DNA of 64,000 bases from an uncultured Faecalibacterium sp. (GTDB lineage Bacteria; Bacillota; Clostridia; Oscillospirales; Ruminococcaceae). Positions 34,280-43,100 of this stretch are shown piece after piece. Each line of letters begins with the position of its first letter. Position 1 is the first letter of the stretch. The position numbers and the translations under genes were made by a program. Location: NCBI GenBank assembly GCA_934539245.1, contig CAKTCK010000002.1, positions 18,437 through 82,436 of the forward strand, given 5' to 3'. Below the pieces are notes generated by a model. The model had not been told where the DNA came from. It saw nothing but the letters and a program-made list of their open reading frames with translations, and did not search any database.

Positions 34280-36190
34280 TCAGAACTTGAACAGGTCCAC
34301 GATGCGCTGCCACAAGCGGGTGAAGATGTTGCCTTCCTTCACCGTCTCGGTCTCAGCCACAACATTGTCGGCGGAGGCCACGGTCTCAGCGGTCTTGTAG
34401 ACGAACTTCACGCTGCTCTCGGCGTCCTCAGGTGCACCGGCAAAGCTGGTGTAGTTTTCCAGCCGGTCGCTCATCTCGTCCAGCACGGTCTTGAGGCCGT
34501 GCAGCTGATCCTGATCCAGTGCGCCGGTCAGCTTGGAGATGCCCTCCTCGTTGAACTGGTTCAGACCGTCGTTCAGCTGGTGGGTGCCGTCATTCAGCTG
34601 GCTTGCACCCTCGTTCAGGGTGTTCACGCCGTCATACAGGGTCTTGGTACCGGCGGCAAGCTGGGCGCTGCCGTCCTTGGCAGAGTGGGCACCGTCTGCG
34701 GCGGTCTGCACACCGGCGGTGTACTGCCCCACGCTGGAAACGAAGTACTGGATCTTGGAAAGGCTGTCCTTCAGGGCACGCACATCGGCGATATCCTCGC
34801 TGTTCTCCACCTGATACTTCAGCTCAGCCTTGGCGGTATCCTTGGCTTCCTGACTGGTCAGCAGCTGCACCAGACCGCACAGCATGGAGGGGTCGTAGTT
34901 CTGCATCAGGTGCAGAGCGGCCTCCAGATCGTGGTTCGTCTTGGTAGCGGAAAGGTACAACGCCAGATCCAGCTGGCTGTCCTTGAAGCTGGGAGCCTGC
35001 TCCCAGATGGTGCGCACCATCTTGCGGCGTCCGGCAGCCAGCGTCTTGTCGTTGATGGTCAGAATATTGTCGATGACCTCGGCGTAGTTATCCCAAGTCA
35101 TATCGGTGTCGATCAGGCCGCCCTCTTTCAGGGTCTTGTTGGCAGAAGCCAGCACGCCGTCAGCCACCTGCTGTGCGCCGCTGTTCAGGGCGCTGTTGTT
35201 GGCGCTCAGGGTGTCCAGACCGTTGGTCAGCTGACCCAGACCCTCGTCCAGTGCGGCTGCACCGGTGTTCAGGGTGTTGGCACCGTCCAGCAGTGCCAGC
35301 ACACCGCTGGCCAGCTGGGTGGTACCATCTTCCAGCTGAGAAGCGCCGTCCAGCAGCTGGCTCATGGCGTCGTTCAGCTGGTTGATGCCGTCGGTCAGGT
35401 CGTTGAGGCTGCTCAGGTCAAACACATTGTCGGTGCCCAGAGCCGCAGCGCTGGTGGCACAGGCCATCATCACCTGCGGGCAGGTCAGCTCGGTGACATC
35501 CGCTTCCACCGTGATGGTGTCCTGCAGATAGTCCTCGATGGTGTCCAACTCGTCCGGCAGCAGACCGGACAGGGAGTCCTTCACGCCCGGCAGGGTGACA
35601 AAGGCAGCCACATTGCTCTTGGCGGCACTTTCCACCAGACCGTGAGCGGCCACCACGTTGGTGGCGTCCTGCCCGAAGATCACGCCCACAGCGGTGACCA
35701 GAGGGGTGACGATGGTGCGGTCGGTGCCGTTCACGTTCACGGTGCCGGTCTCGTTGTTCTTCAGGGCGATGGTCATGGTCAGATGACCGCTCTTGCCGAT
35801 CAGATCTTCCAGCGCGGCTTCCTGACCGTCCAGTGCGTAGGTAACGGTAGCCTGAATGGGCAGGGCGCGGTCGGTGTCACCTTTATAATACACATCGGTA
35901 TCGTCGGTGTTCCACACCAGCTTTTCGCCGTCCTGTGTGAACTCAGCGCTGCTCTCGGTGTTCTGGATGTTGGTCAGGGTGCTCTGGTCGGTCACCTTGG
36001 ACAGGCCGGAGGCGCTGTAAACATGCTCGCTGACGGTGGTGCTCTGGATGGAGCCATCGGCGTTCATCACAGCGTACACGGTCTCAGACTTGGTAAAGCT
36101 GCTGCTGCCTGCGGCAAAAGCCGGGGCTGCACAGCTGGCGGCGAGGGCAACTGCCAGCGCCGCACTGGCGAAACGAAGCGATTTTTTCAT
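34280..36190 (-). CDS. Secreted repeat-rich protein paired with MMPL permease
   Basis: A 636-residue exported protein. A signal peptide (~1-27, ending APAFAAG) is followed by a beta-rich region (~30-260) and then a long helical stretch with regularly spaced Leu-Gly units. Examples are LNDLTDGINQLNDAMSQLLD, LEDGTTQLASGVLALLDGAN and LYDGVNTLNEGASQLNDGTH, the X-repeat pattern of YhgE/Pip-type proteins. A short amphipathic C terminus (RLWQRIVDLFKF) replaces a membrane helix. It follows the MMPL permease by 6 nt and is its likely extracytoplasmic partner. Substrate and mechanism are unknown. Confidence 0.7.
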   Translation of the reverse strand: MKKSLRFASAALAVALAASCAAPAFAAGSSSFTKSETVYAVMNADGSIQSTTVSEHVYSASGLSKVTDQSTLTNIQNTESSAEFTQDGEKLVWNTDDTDVYYKGDTDRALPIQATVTYALDGQEAALEDLIGKSGHLTMTIALKNNETGTVNVNGTDRTIVTPLVTAVGVIFGQDATNVVAAHGLVESAAKSNVAAFVTLPGVKDSLSGLLPDELDTIEDYLQDTITVEADVTELTCPQVMMACATSAAALGTDNVFDLSSLNDLTDGINQLNDAMSQLLDGASQLEDGTTQLASGVLALLDGANTLNTGAAALDEGLGQLTNGLDTLSANNSALNSGAQQVADGVLASANKTLKEGGLIDTDMTWDNYAEVIDNILTINDKTLAAGRRKMVRTIWEQAPSFKDSQLDLALYLSATKTNHDLEAALHLMQNYDPSMLCGLVQLLTSQEAKDTAKAELKYQVENSEDIADVRALKDSLSKIQYFVSSVGQYTAGVQTAADGAHSAKDGSAQLAAGTKTLYDGVNTLNEGASQLNDGTHQLNDGLNQFNEEGISKLTGALDQDQLHGLKTVLDEMSDRLENYTSFAGAPEDAESSVKFVYKTAETVASADNVVAETETVKEGNIFTRLWQRIVDLFKF

Positions 36191-36196
36191 AACGCA

Positions 36197-38296
36197 TTAC
36201 TCCTTTTCAGACTTCTTGGCGTTGGCAGATTCAGGTACCATCCACTTCAGGGTGGTGTGGCGGATGAGCCAGTCACACAGCATCAGGGCGGCGGGCAGCA
36301 CCACCAGAATGACCAGCATACTGATCAGAGCGCCGCGGGAGATCAGCAGGCAGATGCTCCGCAGCAGCTCCATCTTACTGATGGCGGCCACGCCGACCGT
36401 CGCGGCGAAGAAGGTCAGGCCGCTGGTCAGGATGGACTGGCTGCAATGTTCCAGCGACTGCTGGGCAGCTTCCTTGGGGGTGCGGCCAAAGGCACGCTCC
36501 TCGTGATAACGGGTGGTCATCAGGATGGAGTAGTCCACGGTAGCGCCTAGCTGGATGGTGCCGATGACGATACTGGCGATGAAGGGCAGCTGCGTACCGG
36601 TAAAGTACGGGATGCCCATATTGATGGCGATAGCGGCCTCGATGCTGGCGACCAGCAGCACCGGGATGGAAATGCTCTTGAAGGAGATGGCGATGATGAC
36701 CAGAACCGCCAGAATAGACCAGACATTGACGTTCTTGAAGTCCACGTCTGCTACCTCGATCAGGTCTTTGGTCATGGCACCTTCACCGGTAATGACGCCC
36801 TCGGGGTCTACGTTTTTGATCAGGCCGATCATCTCGTCCAGCTGGCTGTTGATGGCATCCGTGCCGGTCTTGTAGGAACTGTTGGCAAGGATCAGTTTGT
36901 AGCCGCCGGATTGCAAAATCTCCATAATGCTGTCGGGCAGCAGCTCGGTGTCAAAGCCGGGGCCGGTAATGGAATCCAGACTTACCACCTGCGTGATGCC
37001 GTCCACATCCTTCAGCTCGTCACACAGGTCGGACACCTGCGTAGCGGTCAGGTCGTCATGCACCAGAATGAAGTGGCTGGTGGTCATGCCGAAGTCCTCG
37101 CCCAGCTTGTTGGTGCCCACAATGCCGGTCAGATCCTGAGGCAGCGAATCGAACAGGGTGTAGTACACGCTGGTCTTGTTCTGCGCAATGGCAAAGGGGA
37201 TGAGGATGAGGATAAAGACGACCACGATGGGGACTGAATGCTTGGAAACAAAGTAGCTCAACTTGGTCAGCTTGGGGATGACAGTGCGGTGCTTGTATTT
37301 TTCCACCCACTTATCAAAGGTAAGGATCAGGGAGGGCAGAATGACCACGGTGCAGATAACGCCCAGTGCCACGCCCTTTGCCATGACAAGGCCGATATCG
37401 CGGCCCAGCGTCAGGCGCATGGCGCACAGTGCAAGGAAGCCTGCAATGGTGGTCAGGCTGGAAGCGGAGATGGAGGTCATGGTCTTGCAGATGGCGCTGG
37501 ACATGGCCTCCTCGTTGGAGGAGCGCAGCTCCTTTTCTTCCTCATAGCGGTGCAGTAGGAAGATGGAGAAGTCCATGGTAACGCCCAGCTGCAGCACGGT
37601 AGCCAGTGCCTCGGTGATGTAACTGATCTGCCCCAGTAGGATGTTGGTGCCGAAGTTGTACGCGATGGGGAACAGCAGACCCAGCATGAACAGCAGCGGG
37701 GTGATGGTGCTTTCCAGCGAGAGGAACAGCACCAGCAGGCTGGCACCCACGGCGATCAGGATGTACATGGGCATTTCCTGATTGACCAGCGCCTTGGTGT
37801 CCTGCAGAATGACGCTCATACCGCCGAAGAAGCAGTCCTTGCGCAGCAGCTTTTCGATCTGCTTGACGGCCTCCATGGTCTCGTCGCTGGCGCTGGGGGC
37901 GTCAAAACGGACGATCAGCATGGTGGAATCGTTTTTGCCGAACATGAACTGCTGCACATCGGCAGGCAGCATGGCGGTGGGGATGTTGGGGTCGATCACA
38001 TCGCTGAGCCAGAAGGTCTGGGTGACGCCGGGCACGGCGTCGATTTCCTTTTTCATGGCGATGAGTTCATTGGTTGGCAGGCCCTCTACCGTGATCATAC
38101 CGGTGGAGGCCAGATGGAAATCGTCCTCAAGGGCTACCTCGCCGATCATGGAGTCCAGATCCTGCGGCAGGTAGGTGAGGATGTCATAATTGATGCGGGT
38201 GGCAATGGCGCCGATCGCGGAAGGGATCAACAGCAGCACTGCCACTGTTAAGATCAGCTTGCGCAGACGCACGATGCCTTGTGCGATCTTTTTCAT
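36197..38296 (-). CDS. MMPL/RND-family transporter
   Basis: A 699-residue membrane protein with the MMPL layout: helix 1 near residues 12-30, an outer domain (~40-180), five more helices, then a second outer domain (~400-530) and five to six helices. LGVTMDFSIFLLHRYEEEK and its second-half counterpart LGATVDYSILMTTRYHEER are the conserved proton-relay helix motifs (Asp in each). Members export lipids, siderophores or drugs. It is first in a two-gene operon with the secreted repeat protein and divergent from a TetR gene; candidate operators flank its promoter. Confidence 0.9.
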   Translation of the reverse strand: MKKIAQGIVRLRKLILTVAVLLLIPSAIGAIATRINYDILTYLPQDLDSMIGEVALEDDFHLASTGMITVEGLPTNELIAMKKEIDAVPGVTQTFWLSDVIDPNIPTAMLPADVQQFMFGKNDSTMLIVRFDAPSASDETMEAVKQIEKLLRKDCFFGGMSVILQDTKALVNQEMPMYILIAVGASLLVLFLSLESTITPLLFMLGLLFPIAYNFGTNILLGQISYITEALATVLQLGVTMDFSIFLLHRYEEEKELRSSNEEAMSSAICKTMTSISASSLTTIAGFLALCAMRLTLGRDIGLVMAKGVALGVICTVVILPSLILTFDKWVEKYKHRTVIPKLTKLSYFVSKHSVPIVVVFILILIPFAIAQNKTSVYYTLFDSLPQDLTGIVGTNKLGEDFGMTTSHFILVHDDLTATQVSDLCDELKDVDGITQVVSLDSITGPGFDTELLPDSIMEILQSGGYKLILANSSYKTGTDAINSQLDEMIGLIKNVDPEGVITGEGAMTKDLIEVADVDFKNVNVWSILAVLVIIAISFKSISIPVLLVASIEAAIAINMGIPYFTGTQLPFIASIVIGTIQLGATVDYSILMTTRYHEERAFGRTPKEAAQQSLEHCSQSILTSGLTFFAATVGVAAISKMELLRSICLLISRGALISMLVILVVLPAALMLCDWLIRHTTLKWMVPESANAKKSEKE

Positions 38297-38341
38297 GAGA
38301 ACCCTCCAGAATAGAAAGTTGATTGGGAAAGCCCGCGAAAC

Positions 38342-38354
38342 TGACCACCGGTCA
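38342..38354. promoter_or_regulatory. Candidate TetR operator 1
   Basis: TGACCACCGGTCA, a 13-bp perfect inverted repeat (TGACC-N3-GGTCA), just downstream of the MMPL -10 box. Confidence 0.55.
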
Positions 38355-38371
38355 TCTTCCGGGCAAACACT

Positions 38372-38399
38372 ATTATATCCACCCCGGACAGTGTGTCAA
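38372..38399 (-). promoter_or_regulatory. Promoter of the MMPL operon
   Basis: Minus-strand TTGACA (38399-38394) and TATAAT (38377-38372), spacer 16; both hexamers are consensus. Confidence 0.85.
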
Positions 38400-38409
38400 G
38401 CAGGAAAAG

Positions 38410-38422
38410 TGACCGAAAGTCA
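38410..38422. promoter_or_regulatory. Candidate TetR operator 2
   Basis: TGACCGAAAGTCA, same 13-bp spacing as operator 1 with one arm mismatch, directly upstream of the MMPL -35 box. Confidence 0.5.
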
Positions 38423-38463
38423 GTTTTTTTATCACCTGCAAAAAATTGTATAACAAATCGGGC

Positions 38464-38492
38464 TTGCACAAACGGCAAAGGACTGCTAAACT
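38464..38492 (+). promoter_or_regulatory. Promoter of the TetR gene
   Basis: TTGCAC at 38464-38469 and TAAACT at 38487-38492, spacer 17, 70 nt before the ATG. An inverted repeat GACGCAG-N7-CTGCGTC at 38508-38528 lies just after the expected transcription start. Confidence 0.6.
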
Positions 38493-38561
38493 AAGGTACA
38501 CAGACCGGACGCAGCACATACCTGCGTCTAAATTCAGAGAAAAGAGGGATCTACCCATAGC

Positions 38562-39164
38562 ATGAGCACCGTGGAAGGTAAGAAACAGGAAAAGCGCCGC
38601 GCCCTGCTGGATGCAGCCTACGAGCTGTTTCTGGAGCGGGGCACCGCCAAGACCAGCGTGGAGGATATCACCAGCCGTGCCAAGGTGGGCAAGGGAACGT
38701 TTTATCTGTATTTTCAGGATAAGGGCGCGGTGATGCAGGCGCTGCTGGGGCGGGTGAGCTACCAGCTGCTGAGCGATGCCTGCCTTGCGGTCGAGCAGCA
38801 CACCGAGCTGCCCGACTTTACCGCACAGGTGGTGTTCGTCATCGACCATATCATCGAGGCACTGCGGCAGGACGTGCTGGTGCTGCGGTTCTTGGAGCGC
38901 AACTTCGTCTGGCCCGGGCTGGACCAAATCGAAGCCAGCAGGGAGGCCGAGCCGCTGATGCGCAAGCTGCTGGCCATCGTGCTTTCCAGCCCGGAAATGG
39001 CCGGCCGCACCGAGCGGGAGGTCTACCAGCGCATTACCGCCCTTGGCAGTATGTGTATGTCGGTGTGCTATTCCAGCATTCTGGAAGGCAAGCCGGACAA
39101 CATCGATGCCATGAAGCCGGTGCTGTACGATATCATCCGCCGGGCGCTTTCGCCGGAAAAATAA
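38562..39164 (+). CDS. TetR/AcrR-family regulator
   Basis: A 200-residue regulator with the TetR N-terminal HTH: KRRALLDAAYELFLERG, then TSVEDITSRAKVGKGTFYLYFQDK (residues ~9-52). A ligand-binding helical domain with little family-level conservation follows (~60-200). It is divergent from the MMPL operon and is its probable repressor. Several inverted repeats lie between the two genes. The inducer is unknown. The start at 38562 has only a weak AGAGGGA upstream, but no better alternative is in frame. Confidence 0.9.
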   Translation: MSTVEGKKQEKRRALLDAAYELFLERGTAKTSVEDITSRAKVGKGTFYLYFQDKGAVMQALLGRVSYQLLSDACLAVEQHTELPDFTAQVVFVIDHIIEALRQDVLVLRFLERNFVWPGLDQIEASREAEPLMRKLLAIVLSSPEMAGRTEREVYQRITALGSMCMSVCYSSILEGKPDNIDAMKPVLYDIIRRALSPEK

Positions 39165-39194
39165 AAAAGAACGCATAAAAAAGTGCAAAAGGTC

Positions 39195-39223
39195 TTGCTT
39201 TTTGCAAAAAGCTGTGGTAAACT
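39195..39223 (+). promoter_or_regulatory. Promoter of tRNA-Val
   Basis: TTGCTT at 39195-39200 and TAAACT at 39218-39223, spacer 17. Confidence 0.65.
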
Positions 39224-39242
39224 ATCCAAGTCGATATGACAT

Positions 39243-39318
39243 GGACGGTTAGCTCAGCTGGTAGAGCATCTGCTTGACGTGCAGGAGGTCACAGGTTCGA
39301 GTCCTGTACCGTCCACCA
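39243..39318 (+). tRNA. tRNA-Val (anticodon GAC)
   Basis: The acceptor arms GGACGGT and ACCGTCC pair, with discriminator A and encoded CCA. The D-loop AGCTCAGCTGGTAGAGC is standard. The anticodon stem TCTGC/GCAGG encloses TTGACGT, giving GAC at 39276-39278, which reads GUC and GUU. The T-arm is ACAGGTTCGAGTCCTGT. A class I tRNA with its own promoter and terminator. Confidence 0.97.
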
Positions 39319-39319
39319 C

Positions 39320-39351
39320 ATCCCCAGACCATTCGGTCTGGGGATTTTTTG
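39320..39351 (+). terminator. Terminator of tRNA-Val
   Basis: ATCCCCAGACC pairs with GGTCTGGGGAT around ATTC, followed by TTTTT. Confidence 0.9.
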
Positions 39352-39379
39352 TTGTGACAGGACGAGAACAGAAACAAGT

Positions 39380-39421
39380 AAAGGCAGGGCATCACCATGG
39401 CGGTGGTATCCTGCCTTTTGT
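39380..39421 (+). terminator. Second hairpin, terminator-like
   Basis: AAAGGCAGG pairs with CCTGCCTTT; the loop contains an inner ATCACC/GGTGGT helix. No gene lies between this and the tRNA terminator, so it is a back-up terminator or a remnant. Confidence 0.5.
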
Positions 39422-39503
39422 GTTTATACAAATAGACAGCACAAAACCACAGAGAGGACAGACGACCAAAAATGCAGTGTCCGCAAATATTTTTCGAAAA
39501 GGC

Positions 39504-39531
39504 TTGACATTCCCGGGCAGTCCTATATAAT
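39504..39531 (+). promoter_or_regulatory. Promoter and candidate operator of marR-MATE
   Basis: TTGACA at 39504-39509 and TATAAT at 39526-39531, spacer 16, both consensus. Two direct repeats TAATTATC (39528-39535 and 39541-39548) overlap the -10 box and the start site, a likely autoregulatory MarR target. Confidence 0.75.
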
Positions 39532-39577
39532 TATCAACGTTAATTATCTTTGGTAATTGATTGGGGGAAATTTCATT

Positions 39578-40033
39578 ATGACCATCGAACTGATCAAGCA
39601 GCTGCTGGATGCCTGCTATCTGGCAAAGCGGGCACGGGAGATGCTGCCTGCCCTGCCGGAGGGTGTGACGTCCTCCTATATCCAGTGTCTGGATGTTATT
39701 CAAAAATTGCAGGCCCGCGGCATCCAGCCGAAGATCTCGGATCTCAGCGATGCGCTGAACCTGCCCCGCCCCGGTGTGACCCGCACCGTAAAGGAAATGG
39801 AGCGCAAGGGATACCTGAAAAAACAGGTATCCTCTGCGGATGGCCGCGTGACCTATCTGTTCCTCACCGAGAGCGGGCAGGCACTTTCTCAGAAGTACAA
39901 TACGGACTACTTCTCGCAGTTGCTCCCGTATCTGGACAGTATTTCCGGGGAGGATGCAGAGTGCGCCATCCGAACGCTGGAAAAATTTTATGCTATTATG
40001 TGCGAAAGGAAAGATTCTCTTGAAAAACGATAA
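39578..40033 (+). CDS. MarR-family regulator
   Basis: A 151-residue winged-helix regulator. The recognition helix region is ISDLSDALNLPRPGVTRTVK (~residues 50-70), followed by the wing segment KKQVSSADGRVTYLFLTESG with the Asp-x-Arg typical of MarR proteins. The ATG at 39578 is preceded by GGGGGAAA; a TTG 21 nt earlier lacks an RBS. It overlaps the MATE gene by 14 nt, so regulator and pump are translated together. MATE repression relieved by a substrate is the expected logic. A perfect sigma-A promoter precedes it. Confidence 0.9.
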   Translation: MTIELIKQLLDACYLAKRAREMLPALPEGVTSSYIQCLDVIQKLQARGIQPKISDLSDALNLPRPGVTRTVKEMERKGYLKKQVSSADGRVTYLFLTESGQALSQKYNTDYFSQLLPYLDSISGEDAECAIRTLEKFYAIMCERKDSLEKR

Positions 40034-41417
40034 GACTGATTTTACCCAAGGCAGCATTTTGCCAAAGCTCGCCTTTTTTATGCTGCCCATTCTGGGTGCG
40101 CTGGTGCTGCAGGCCGCTTACGGCGCAGTAGACCTTCTGGTGGTGGGGCGCTTTGGCTCCACTTCAGGCTTGTCTGCGGTTTCCACCGGCAGTCAGGTGC
40201 TCAACCTCGTCACCTTTGTTGTCACCCAGCTTGCCATGGGCGTCACGGTGCTCATTGCCCGCTATCTGGGCGAAAAACGGCCGCAGTATATCGGGCAGGT
40301 CATTGGCGGAGCAGCCATTGTGTTCACCCTTCTGGCAGCTGCACTGTTCGTGGTGCTGGTGTTTTTTGCCCGGCCTATTTCCAACCTGATGCAGTCTCCT
40401 GCCGAAGCCTTAGACCTGACCGCCAGTTATGTGCGCATCTGCGGCGGCGGCATCTTTTTTATTGTGGCCTATAATATGCTCTCGGCCCTTTTCCGCGGTC
40501 TGGGCGACAGCCGCTCTCCGCTGATCTTTGTGCTGGTGGCGTGCATCGTGAATATCATTGGCGATCTGGTGCTGGTGGCTGGTTTTCATCTGGATGCTGC
40601 CGGTGCCGCCATTGCTACGGTAGCAGCGCAAGCCGTCAGCGTAGTCTGCGCAGTCGTAATGCTGCTGAAGAAGGAACTGCCCTTCAAACTCCATCGCTCG
40701 GATTTCAAGTTGAACCCACAGTGCAAAAAATTTCTGGGCATCGGTCTGCCGCTGGCTTTGCAGGAGTTTTTGACCCAGCTTTCCTTTCTGGCACTCTGCG
40801 CCTTCGTCAACCGGTTGGGGCTGGAAGCATCTTCCGGCTACGGTGTGGCGTGCAAAATCGTTAATTTTGCCATGCTAATCCCCAGTTCTCTAATGCAGTC
40901 CATGGCATCCTTTGTGTCGCAGAACGTGGGCGCCGGCAACAAAAAACGCGCCGAGCAGTCCATGTTCACCGGCATCGGCATCGGTCTGGTGTTCGGCTGC
41001 GCCGTATTTGCACTGGTGTGGTTCAAGGGTGATGCTCTTTCCGGTCTCTTTACGGCAGATGCTGCTGTCATTGCCAACGGCTACGCCTACCTCAAGGGCT
41101 TTGCACCCGAGACCATCGCCACTGCCATCCTGTTCAGCATGATCGGTTACTTCAATGGCAACGACAAGACGCTCTGGGTCATGGCACAGGGACTTGTGCA
41201 GACTCTGCTGGTACGCCTCCCCATGGCGTATATTATGAGCATCCAGCCCAATGCCAGCCTGACGATGATCGGTCTGTCCGCCCCCACCTCTACCGCAGTG
41301 GGCATCTTACTGAACGTCTGCTTCTTCCTCTGGCTCAAACGGAACGAACGGCAGTGTCTGGGTTTCCGCACGCCCCAGCAGGAGCACTTCGGAAACTCGC
41401 AAGAGTTTGAGAAATGA
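40020..41417 (+). CDS. MATE family efflux transporter (TTG start)
   Basis: A protein of about 465 residues with twelve membrane helices in two halves, a MATE-type antiporter. The N terminus after the chosen start is LKNDKTDFTQGSILPKLAFF, and helix 1 continues MLPILGALVLQAAYGAVDLL. The TTG at 40020 is selected because GAAAGGA lies 9 nt upstream. An earlier in-frame ATG at 39954 would overlap marR deeply without an RBS. It is controlled together with the overlapping marR gene. The substrate is unknown. Confidence 0.88.
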   Translation: MKNDKTDFTQGSILPKLAFFMLPILGALVLQAAYGAVDLLVVGRFGSTSGLSAVSTGSQVLNLVTFVVTQLAMGVTVLIARYLGEKRPQYIGQVIGGAAIVFTLLAAALFVVLVFFARPISNLMQSPAEALDLTASYVRICGGGIFFIVAYNMLSALFRGLGDSRSPLIFVLVACIVNIIGDLVLVAGFHLDAAGAAIATVAAQAVSVVCAVVMLLKKELPFKLHRSDFKLNPQCKKFLGIGLPLALQEFLTQLSFLALCAFVNRLGLEASSGYGVACKIVNFAMLIPSSLMQSMASFVSQNVGAGNKKRAEQSMFTGIGIGLVFGCAVFALVWFKGDALSGLFTADAAVIANGYAYLKGFAPETIATAILFSMIGYFNGNDKTLWVMAQGLVQTLLVRLPMAYIMSIQPNASLTMIGLSAPTSTAVGILLNVCFFLWLKRNERQCLGFRTPQQEHFGNSQEFEK

Positions 41418-41539
41418 AGCCACGGACGGACAGGACGTCAGCCTATCCATTCCGGCATATCGGGGTGTTTTTTCTTTGACGGGTGTGATATACTTGGATT
41501 TGACTCAGAAGAGCAATAAATTTCAGAAGGAATAGAATC

Positions 41540-42883
41540 ATGTCAAAGGATGAATATCTGATCACAGATGCGCCCCTGAAAGCGCTGACGGTTTTTGCAA
41601 TGCCGATGATCCTCGGCAGCTTTTTCCAGCAGGTCTACAACATGGCTGACTCCATCATCGTCGGTCAGTTTGTCGGCTCCTCCGCGCTTGCGGCGGTTGG
41701 TGCCTGTGCCGCGCTGACTAACGTTTTTATTTGTGTGGCGCTCGGTGCCGGTGTGGGTGCAGGCGTGCTTGTAAGCCGCTATTTTGGTGCCAAAGACTAT
41801 GGCAAAATGAAAACCATCGTGTCAACCTCCCTGCTCAGCTTTTTGATCCTGAGCGTTGTCCTTGGTGTTTTTGGCTTTTGCTTTTCCCATTCGATGATGA
41901 GCGGCTTGCAGACCCCTGCCGACATTCTGGAGGATGCAGTGCTGTACCTGCGGGTCTATTTTGTGGGCTTCCCGTTCCTGTTCATGTACAACATCCTTTC
42001 CACCATGTTTACCTCCATCGGAGAATCCAAAATTCCGCTGGGACTGTTGATCTTCTCGTCCATCCTGAATATTTTCATGGACCTCTGGATGGTAGCCGGT
42101 CTTGGTCTCGGCGTGTTCGGCGCAGCCCTTGCGACCCTGATCGCGCAGGGGATTTCTGCCGTGTTCTCGCTTTTGATCTTCTTTGCGCGGATGCGGCGGT
42201 ATAAAAGCCCCTTTCACTGGTTCGATGGGCAGGAGCTGCAATCCATGCTTCGCCTTGCTGTCCCGTCGATCCTGCAGCAGTCCACCGTGTCCATCGGTAT
42301 GATGATCGTGCAGGCCGTAGTAAACCCCTTCGGCACACAGGCACTTGCAGGGTATTCGGCAACGATGCGGGTGGAGAATGTTTTCTCCCTGATCTTTGTA
42401 TCCATCGGCAATGCGGTTTCGCCCTACGTTTCCCAGAATCTCGGCGCAAAGAAAACCGATCGTCTCAAAAAAGGCTACCACGCCGCACTGATTTTGGATC
42501 TCTGCTTTGCCGTTCTTGCATTCGTGGTCATCGAGACCCTGCACACCCAGATCTCTTCGCTGTTCTTGGGCAAGGACGGAACAGCGTTGGCTTATCAGGT
42601 GTCCGGTGATTACATGAGATGGCTCGGCTATTTCTTCATCTTCATGGGCATCAAGATGGCGACCGACGGCGTCCTGCGCGGGCTTGGCGTCATGCGCCCA
42701 TTCCTCATTGCCAACATGGTAAACCTTGCGATCCGCTTGTCCGTTGCCCTGATCTGCGCACCGCGTTTCGGCATTTCCTTTGTCTGGCTTGCCGTCCCGG
42801 CGGGCTGGCTGGCAAACTTCCTGATCTCCTATGCGGCGCTCAGAAGATCGTGGCCCGCAGACAACGCAGCTTCCACCCGATAA
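41540..42883 (+). CDS. MATE family efflux transporter
   Basis: A 447-residue twelve-helix MATE protein, third of this family in the window. The start ITDAPLKALTVFAMPMILGS, followed by FFQQVYNMADSIIVGQFVGS, is the classic NorM/DinF opening. It shares the general fold but not close sequence with the pump just upstream, so a recent tandem duplication is unlikely. RBS AGAAGGA precedes the ATG by 7 nt. It stands in the same direction as the marR-MATE pair, with a 122-nt gap and no clear terminator between them. Confidence 0.92.
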   Translation: MSKDEYLITDAPLKALTVFAMPMILGSFFQQVYNMADSIIVGQFVGSSALAAVGACAALTNVFICVALGAGVGAGVLVSRYFGAKDYGKMKTIVSTSLLSFLILSVVLGVFGFCFSHSMMSGLQTPADILEDAVLYLRVYFVGFPFLFMYNILSTMFTSIGESKIPLGLLIFSSILNIFMDLWMVAGLGLGVFGAALATLIAQGISAVFSLLIFFARMRRYKSPFHWFDGQELQSMLRLAVPSILQQSTVSIGMMIVQAVVNPFGTQALAGYSATMRVENVFSLIFVSIGNAVSPYVSQNLGAKKTDRLKKGYHAALILDLCFAVLAFVVIETLHTQISSLFLGKDGTALAYQVSGDYMRWLGYFFIFMGIKMATDGVLRGLGVMRPFLIANMVNLAIRLSVALICAPRFGISFVWLAVPAGWLANFLISYAALRRSWPADNAASTR

Positions 42884-42925
42884 CCTCTGTTTCTGGCAGA
42901 GTTTGGCGCTTCGCGCGCCTTGATC

Positions 42926-42956
42926 AAAGCCTCTGATCTCGGTCAGGGGCTTTTTG
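42926..42956 (+). terminator. Terminator of MATE gene
   Basis: AAAGCCTCTGA pairs with TCAGGGGCTTT (one G-U pair), followed by TTGC. Confidence 0.7.
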
Positions 42957-42988
42957 CTGTGTCATCCACCCGTCCATGCTGGACGGCA

Positions 42989-43042
42989 CAAAATACCCCC
43001 GGCAGGCTATCCCTGTGGCAGCCTGCCGGGGGCATATTTTTC
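42989..43042. terminator. Large hairpin between MATE and cupin genes
   Basis: AAAATACCCCCGGCAGGCT pairs almost fully with AGCCTGCCGGGGGCATATTTT. Bidirectional; likely also terminates the cupin transcript. Bases 42957-42988 and 43043-43100 show nothing further. Confidence 0.75.
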
Positions 43043-43100
43043 AGTTATTCTCTGCGGCGATGCACCTGAAATTCAGCATCATCACCGCATTTGTCCGCAT

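Noticed and set aside
34151..36550. A 799-codon open frame antisense to the secreted repeat protein
   Set aside because: It is a shadow of the repeat-coding strand; the translation is low-complexity Val/Gln/His and has no RBS.
40020..42883. Recent tandem duplication of the two adjacent MATE genes
   Set aside because: The proteins share fold and topology but differ throughout in sequence, so they are ancient paralogues or separate acquisitions.
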